Shown piece by piece: positions 34,437-38,182 of a stretch of DNA of 38,182 nucleotides. The notes below the pieces were generated by a model. The model saw only the letters and a program-made list of their open reading frames with translations. It was not told the DNA's origin and made no database searches. Position 1 is the stretch's first letter. Every line of letters begins with the position of its first letter. The stretch lies in contig CBDDBU010000007.1 in NCBI GenBank assembly GCA_965226045.1, forward strand, positions 1-38,182, written 5' to 3'. This DNA is from CBDDBU01 sp965226045 (GTDB taxonomy: Bacteria > Pseudomonadota > Alphaproteobacteria > VGEJ01). The position numbers and the translations under genes are program-made.

Positions 34437-34663
34437 CCAACAACAGCAGCGGACATTTAATGTGCTACCTAATCCGGACATCTTTACGTGTCATTGACAC
34501 TTGATCGGCTTCCCCTTGACGAAATACTCCCGCCGGATCCGCGCTATCGTCTCCACGACCAACATCCCCCACCACCTCGTCCGCCCAAAAACGAGGTGAC
34601 TTGGACTAGCCAGGCTCAGGGGGGCAAATTTGGACGCCGATCACCCCTCAACAGGGGTCATCT

Positions 34664-34932
34664 ATGGACGCCTCCGTTGATGCAAGCATTTCTTTGAACG
34701 TCTTGGGGCATGTGGTCAGGTGCGGTCATCTGTCCGGCCTCATGATGCGGCTGGTTTGACGCCGCAGGCCCGTATGGAGATGTGCAGACCGGGTCCAAGA
34801 TCAATTTTGCGGGCTTGAAAGCCCCTTGACCCACCGCTGGTTTTCCCGATCCCGTCTCGATTGACCGTTTGCCCTTACTCGTCCTCCGACCTGCTCACAC
34901 CCCCGACGTCATTCCGCGAGGCTGCCGCCGTG
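34664..34932 (-). ncRNA. Candidate guide (bridge/seek) RNA region of the IS1111-type element
   Basis: The 270 bases after the transposase stop hold no gene. In IS1111-type elements the RNA that directs target choice is encoded on this side of the transposase. Stems such as CAAGGGGCTTTCAAGCCC are visible on the minus strand. No boundary or loop could be fixed by eye, so this is a positional call only. Confidence 0.35.
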
Positions 34933-35961
34933 TCAGGCAGCAGCCGGCGCGAAACCTCGGTAGGTCTCCTTGCGTGTCATGAGCGCCCAGACGATGCGCG
35001 CCATCTTGTTGGCCAGCGCCACCGCGACAAGCATTCGTGGCTTGCGCGCCAGCATCCTGGCCAGCCAGGGGTCGTTCGTTTCGCCGCGACGAACCGCCGA
35101 GCTGACGACAGCCATGGCGCCGATGATCAAGAGGCGCCTCAGATCGCGTTGGCCCATCTTCGATATCCTGCCCAGCCTTGGCTTGCCGCCGGTCGTGTGC
35201 TGTCGCGGCACGAGGCCCAGCCAGGCAGAGAAGTCGCGGCCGCGCCGAAAGCTCTCCATCGGCGGCGCGAAGGCCTGAAGCGCCATCGCGTTGATCGGCC
35301 CGATCCCTGGGATGGTCATGAGCCGTGCCGCCTGCTCGTCCTGACGCGCGCAGGCGCGGAGCTCCTTTTCCAATCCGCCGATCTTCGCATCGAGGTCAGC
35401 GATCTGACCGAGCAGAACGCCACCCAGCGCGCGGACCGCTCCCGGTAGTCCCGAACCCGGATCCTCGAGTGCCGATGCCAGCCGACCGACATGAGCCACA
35501 CCCTGCGGCGCGATGACGCCGAACTCTGCCAGGTGGCCACGTAGCGCGTTGATCGTCTGCGTGCGCTGGCGCACCAGAAGATCGCGCGTGTGGAACAGCA
35601 TCGCTCTTGCCTGTTGCTCTTCCCCCTTCACCGCCACGAAGCGCATGGTCGGGCGCTGCGCCGCCTCGCAGATCGCCTCCGCGTCCGCCGCGTCGTTCTT
35701 CTGCCGCTTCACGAACGGCTTCACGTAGATCGGCGGGACCAACCTCACTTCGTGGCCGAGCTTCAAAATCTCCCGGCCCCAGTAGTGGGCGCTCGCACAG
35801 GCCTCCATCGCCACCACGCATCGCTGCTGCGCGCCGAGAATGTACAGCAGCCTCTCCCGGCTCACCTTCCTGCGGAACGCGACCGAACCGTCCGCCCGAG
35901 CACCGTGAAGTTGAAAGCTGCGCTTCGCCAGATCGATCCCGATGATGTTAACCTGTTCCAT
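34933..35961 (-). CDS. IS110-family DEDD transposase (recombinase)
   Basis: The 342-residue protein has the N-terminal DEDD RuvC-like domain with D10 (NIIGIDLAKRSF), E53 (AMEACASAHYWG), D90 and D93 (KRQKNDAADAEAI). The C-terminal transposase_20 domain follows (MTIPGIGPINAMAL, FSAWLGLVPRQHTTGGKPRLG) and holds the serine region (GAMAVVSSAV). It appears intact. The ATG at 35961 begins the fold; the open frame upstream crosses a 13-bp inverted repeat and the end of the element. Confidence 0.92.
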   Translation of the reverse strand: MEQVNIIGIDLAKRSFQLHGARADGSVAFRRKVSRERLLYILGAQQRCVVAMEACASAHYWGREILKLGHEVRLVPPIYVKPFVKRQKNDAADAEAICEAAQRPTMRFVAVKGEEQQARAMLFHTRDLLVRQRTQTINALRGHLAEFGVIAPQGVAHVGRLASALEDPGSGLPGAVRALGGVLLGQIADLDAKIGGLEKELRACARQDEQAARLMTIPGIGPINAMALQAFAPPMESFRRGRDFSAWLGLVPRQHTTGGKPRLGRISKMGQRDLRRLLIIGAMAVVSSAVRRGETNDPWLARMLARKPRMLVAVALANKMARIVWALMTRKETYRGFAPAAA

Positions 35962-36040
35962 GGACGCCTCCTCCTCCGGGGGTTGGTCACGCCACCACCT
36001 TGGCACACTGCGATGCCGTCGGGAGGAGGCGTCCACTCCA

Positions 36041-36337
36041 TCAACTTTGCACGCCGTTCCACAACCTGACGGCCAGTTCCCGGGGCGACAGTTGCGTCTC
36101 CTCCAGGGCAAGATCGATGATCTGCCCCCGGACATCATCCGGGATCCGGTTCCACACCCGGCCCGGGCTGCTGTTGCGATCCTCAAGACCGGCGTCGCCA
36201 AAGGCCAGAAAGCGATCGTACCAGCGATAAAAGGTGGTCTTCGGAATGCCCAGCTTGTCCAAAGTGGACCCGACGCCCAGGTGGGACTGCTCGACCAGGC
36301 GGATGATCTCCAGCTTCTCGGATGCGGGATACCTCAT
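36041..36337 (-). pseudogene. IS3-like OrfB, N-terminal fragment cut by the IS1111-type element
   Basis: The sequence MRYPASEKLEIIRLVEQ, then LDKLGIPKTTFYRWYDRF and LALEETQLSPRELAVR, is the HTH start of an IS3-family OrfB. Family similarity stops after AVR near 36065; the last few residues come from the IS110-family element. The integrase core is missing. The ATG overlaps the orfA stop (ATGA), as in complete elements. Confidence 0.8.
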
Positions 36338-36526
36338 TCCTCGCCTCCCCCATGCCCGATCATGTTTTTTTTGAGAAGACGGTTCTCCAGCGAAAGTTCG
36401 GCGACCAACGCCTTCAAGTCGCGCATCTCCTGGCCCAGGCCTTTAACCTCGCCCGAGGTCGCTTGGCGCCCGGTGTCGCCGGCGAGCCGCTTCTTGCCCG
36501 CTTCCAAAAACTCTTTCGACCCGCTG
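36334..36526 (-). pseudogene. IS3-like OrfA, C-terminal fragment
   Basis: The readable part is SKEFLEAGKKRLAGDTGRQA, TSGEVKGLGQEMRDLKALVA and ELSLENRLLKKNMIG, the leucine-zipper end of OrfA of the same IS3 element. The N-terminal HTH cannot be recognised in the open frame upstream, so it is probably truncated or shifted. Confidence 0.7.
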
Positions 36527-36728
36527 TAATCCGACATTCCCCAGATGACATCCAAATTCGCGGAAATCGTACCACGGCCCCATCTCCAAGGGGACTCTGT
36601 TCCCATTGCAGCCATCCGATGACATGATTTTGGTAATTGGCCAGCGCGTGGAAGGCCATTTGGTCGTTTCTCTTGCCATCCAGACACACCTCTCGTGTCG
36701 CAATCTCCTTGCCGTCGATTCCCTCGGC
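36527..36728. other. Unassigned stretch between IS3 fragment and IS1380
   Basis: About 200 bases with open frames on the minus strand but no recognised domain. It may be the lost 5' part of the IS3 element or unrelated flanking DNA. The left end of IS1380 should lie near 36710-36728, but no convincing inverted repeat was found. Confidence 0.5.
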
Positions 36729-38078
36729 CTACGCCGGAGCGGGTCTTCGTCGTAGATCATCAATCAGGCTCAAGATTTTCTGGAACAAGCTTCTTGGGAC
36801 TGCAACCTCGGCCAATTGAAATGTGACGTACCGGCCATGGCTGACAACTTTCGCACCGATCTTGACCAGCTTCTCCCTCAGCGTCGTCAGCGACCATTGC
36901 TCCACGGCATCGGGCAACGCCAGGGTACGCATGAAGTTGCCGAGGTTATAGGCGAGTGCATGCAGCTGGAGCCGGACGGCATTGTTGCGTAACGAACGGC
37001 ATGACAGCCGCGTCCACTTGATGGCGTTCTTGCCTTCCTTGATCCATTGCTCGGCAGTGCCGCGCTGATTGTAGAACGCAACAACCCGCTCGGCAGGACG
37101 GCTCAGGTTGGTGACGATGAAGCCGACGCGGGGATACAGTTCCCCTGAGTGCCACTCCACCTTGGCGACGACCCGGCGGGGCTCCGTCCAGCTACCGGCC
37201 CGATAGCTGAAGTTCGCGTAATACCGACGAACTTCCTTCGGCGGCCGACCGACGGGGCGCTTGAGCAGGTGCGCGATGCTGTCGTGCAGCACCTTGTTGG
37301 CCGGAAGCCGGATGGCGTACTTGAAGCCTTCCGCTTCCAGAAACTCATAAACCTCGGGCGAGGCGAAGGCGGCGTCACCACGGAAATAACGCCGGAGTGT
37401 CTTGTTCCGGTATCGAGCGACCACCGGGTCCAACACATCGCGCCATTCATGGGCGCTGTGCACGTTGCCCGGACGCAGGGCGCAACGCTCCAGATCGCCG
37501 AACTGGTTGAACACGAACAGCGGGTGATAGCACGTGCAGCCGAAGTGACCGTTGTAGGCCGTGCCCTCCTGGTCACCGTAGGTCGGGCTGACGGAGCTGT
37601 CCATGTCGAGCACGATAATCTTCGGCGGCTTGCGCTCGTTAACCTGGTCGATCCAGATGCCCAAAAGGTCAGCGAGCGCGGCGAGGTTGTCATTGGTGGC
37701 GAGTAACTCCGTCTCGAACCGGCCCATCTGGCTGGTCGATGCGCCGCCGCGCTCGACAGCCCTGCCGCCGACGATCCACCGCATCGCAGGATCGCGCCCC
37801 AGCCGGTCGGCGTCGTTCACGTCCTCGTACCCGGCGAGACGACCATAGACGGATTGGCGAAGGAGACCGATGATGCCGTGCCAACCGTTCTTGCCGGTCC
37901 GGCTGTCAGCAATAACGTCACCGGCCAGCGTGGTCAGGCCGAGGGCTTCGTCCAGTTCACGATAGGCGAGCAGACCAGCGTCTGACGTGATCCGCGAACC
38001 GTGGAACTCGAACTTCAGTCTTCGGTCGAAAAACGCCCGCAGAAGCCCCCGATCCGACTCACCCCCCAGGTTCCGCAT
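36729..38078 (-). CDS. IS1380 family transposase
   Basis: The 449-residue protein from the ATG at 38078 has the IS1380 pattern: FEFHGSRITSDAGLLAYRELD, the first Asp in IIVLDMDSSVSPTYGDQEG, the second in YFRGDAAFASPEVYEFL and the Glu in RGTAEQWIKEGKNAIKWTRL. It looks complete. GGAGG lies 9 bases before the ATG; a GTG three codons earlier overlaps that site and is less likely. The element runs toward the right edge of the window. Confidence 0.92.
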   Translation of the reverse strand: MRNLGGESDRGLLRAFFDRRLKFEFHGSRITSDAGLLAYRELDEALGLTTLAGDVIADSRTGKNGWHGIIGLLRQSVYGRLAGYEDVNDADRLGRDPAMRWIVGGRAVERGGASTSQMGRFETELLATNDNLAALADLLGIWIDQVNERKPPKIIVLDMDSSVSPTYGDQEGTAYNGHFGCTCYHPLFVFNQFGDLERCALRPGNVHSAHEWRDVLDPVVARYRNKTLRRYFRGDAAFASPEVYEFLEAEGFKYAIRLPANKVLHDSIAHLLKRPVGRPPKEVRRYYANFSYRAGSWTEPRRVVAKVEWHSGELYPRVGFIVTNLSRPAERVVAFYNQRGTAEQWIKEGKNAIKWTRLSCRSLRNNAVRLQLHALAYNLGNFMRTLALPDAVEQWSLTTLREKLVKIGAKVVSHGRYVTFQLAEVAVPRSLFQKILSLIDDLRRRPAPA

Positions 38079-38107
38079 TCGACCCACCCTCCGTCTGATC
38101 TAATCCA

Positions 38108-38129
38108 CTGATTCTTATACAGGAATCAG
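38108..38129 (-). promoter_or_regulatory. Inverted repeat in the IS1380 transposase leader
   Basis: CTGATTC and GAATCAG flank an 8-base centre that contains TATAAG-like sequence on the minus strand, about 30-50 bases before the transposase start. This could be the -10 region of its promoter with a symmetric binding site over it. The remaining bases to 38182 show no gene. Confidence 0.35.
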
Positions 38130-38182
38130 ACGGAAACCGCATCAGATGGATCGGTCACTTGGGGAATGCGGGGTAATACAGA

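Larger units (their letters stand above)
33114..34499 (+). mobile_element. ISNCY (IS1202-like) element, 1386 bp, inserted in istA
   Basis: The ends share an imperfect inverted repeat of more than 40 bases (both begin TGTCA, with ATGTCCGG, TTAGGTAGCA and TGTCCG blocks). A perfect 16-bp direct repeat, CTTGATCGGCTTCCCC, flanks it (33098-33113 and 34500-34515) and belongs to istA. A duplication of that length is what one subgroup of the IS1202 family makes. Orientation is opposite to IS21. Confidence 0.93.
31653..34565 (-). pseudogene. istA: IstA transposase of IS21, multiply disrupted
   Basis: The start is an ATG at 34565 (MLVVETIARIRREYFVKGKPIK). At codon 22 the ISNCY element is inserted; coding resumes at 33113 with EIVRDVKVSRNTVRKVIRSQ. 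A frameshift near 32985 separates the HTH part from the catalytic part (EALEGLGYGGGYDAVRRYAK, FSPGEAYQFDWSHEYVVLAG, IYDNMKTAVQTVLIGKERAFN, PGAGWEKGQVENQVG). A TAG at 32020-32022 replaces a Tyr in the DPWHYVPVLARKPGAL motif, and the frame goes on after it. A last frameshift near 31725 precedes EPVADCTRYDRLR, which overlaps istB. The catalytic residues are still recognisable, so decay is recent. Confidence 0.88.
30735..34653 (-). mobile_element. IS21-family element, inactivated and itself interrupted
   Basis: Both ends carry related repeats of the IS21 kind: left TGTCAATCGGCGTTGAACAT followed by TGACCCCC, right (minus strand) TGTTGAGGGGTGATCGGCG followed by a CCAAATTTGCCCCC stretch. Between them istA and istB are read on the minus strand. 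A complete ISNCY element of 1386 bp is nested in istA. No clear target duplication is seen at the outer ends, so they are approximate. Confidence 0.75.
34655..36062 (-). mobile_element. IS110-family element, IS1111 type
   Basis: The element has perfect 11-bp subterminal inverted repeats, TGGACGCCTCC (34665-34675) and its complement (36025-36035), and no true terminal repeats, which is the mark of the IS1111 group. The transposase is on the minus strand with about 270 non-coding bases after it and about 100 before. The right edge is set by loss of IS3 homology near 36063; the left edge abuts the IS21 end and is approximate. Confidence 0.8.

Noticed and set aside
30673..34653. A composite transposon carrying cargo between the two ISNCY ends.
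   Set aside because: The interior holds only IS21 genes and the ISNCY element; there is no cargo gene, although mobilisation by the paired ends remains possible.
1..38182. CRISPR arrays, phage genes or defence systems.
   Set aside because: No regularly spaced repeats, cas genes, capsid, portal or integrase genes, or intact restriction or retron genes were seen.

Overview
The window is high-GC alphaproteobacterial DNA, most like Rhodospirillales. The grounds are gene content (argD-argF, metZ-apaG, a fused trpE(G), folE, a coxM-coxS-coxL order) and a SAM-II type riboswitch in front of metZ. No marker gene fixes the taxon. The sequence looks like a genome in active decay: metabolic genes are intact, accessory genes carry nonsense codons and frameshifts, and insertion sequences are piled on one another.

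Region 1 (1-4004) is a decayed stretch. It holds an N-terminally damaged 4Fe-4S ferredoxin-like gene with a 24-bp internal duplication, an MscS-family channel gene split by an in-frame TAA, and a hicA-hicB toxin-antitoxin pair in which each gene has one in-frame stop. The HicB antitoxin carries an unusual N-terminal winged-helix-like domain.

Region 2 (4038-13579) is intact. It has an ABC-2 permease, argD and argF (overlapping, with a good promoter), a convergent argE-like deacetylase, then a TetR regulator, a membrane fusion protein and an RND pump in tight order. A perfect palindrome lies in front of the TetR gene.

Region 3 (13590-18635, minus strand) holds trkH, folE, apaG and metZ, with the riboswitch and a promoter in front of metZ, and an orphan radical SAM gene. 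Divergently, on the plus strand, come tRNA-Gly(CCC), a 13-residue leader peptide with two Trp codons, and fused trpE(G), which is a classical attenuation layout.

Region 4 (21345-28722) has a tandem pair of Dabb-domain genes, a class III adenylate cyclase pseudogene interrupted by an IS1182-like element (and also frameshifted and carrying two nonsense codons), and a coxM-coxS-coxL molybdenum hydroxylase operon.

Region 5 (28856-38182) is an insertion-sequence island of about 9.3 kb with no host gene. It contains IS66, a solo ISNCY end, IS21 with a full ISNCY/IS1202-like element nested in its istA, an IS110-family element of the IS1111 type, an IS3-like remnant and an IS1380 element. The nesting order can be read from target duplications. 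No CRISPR array, phage or intact defence operon was seen.
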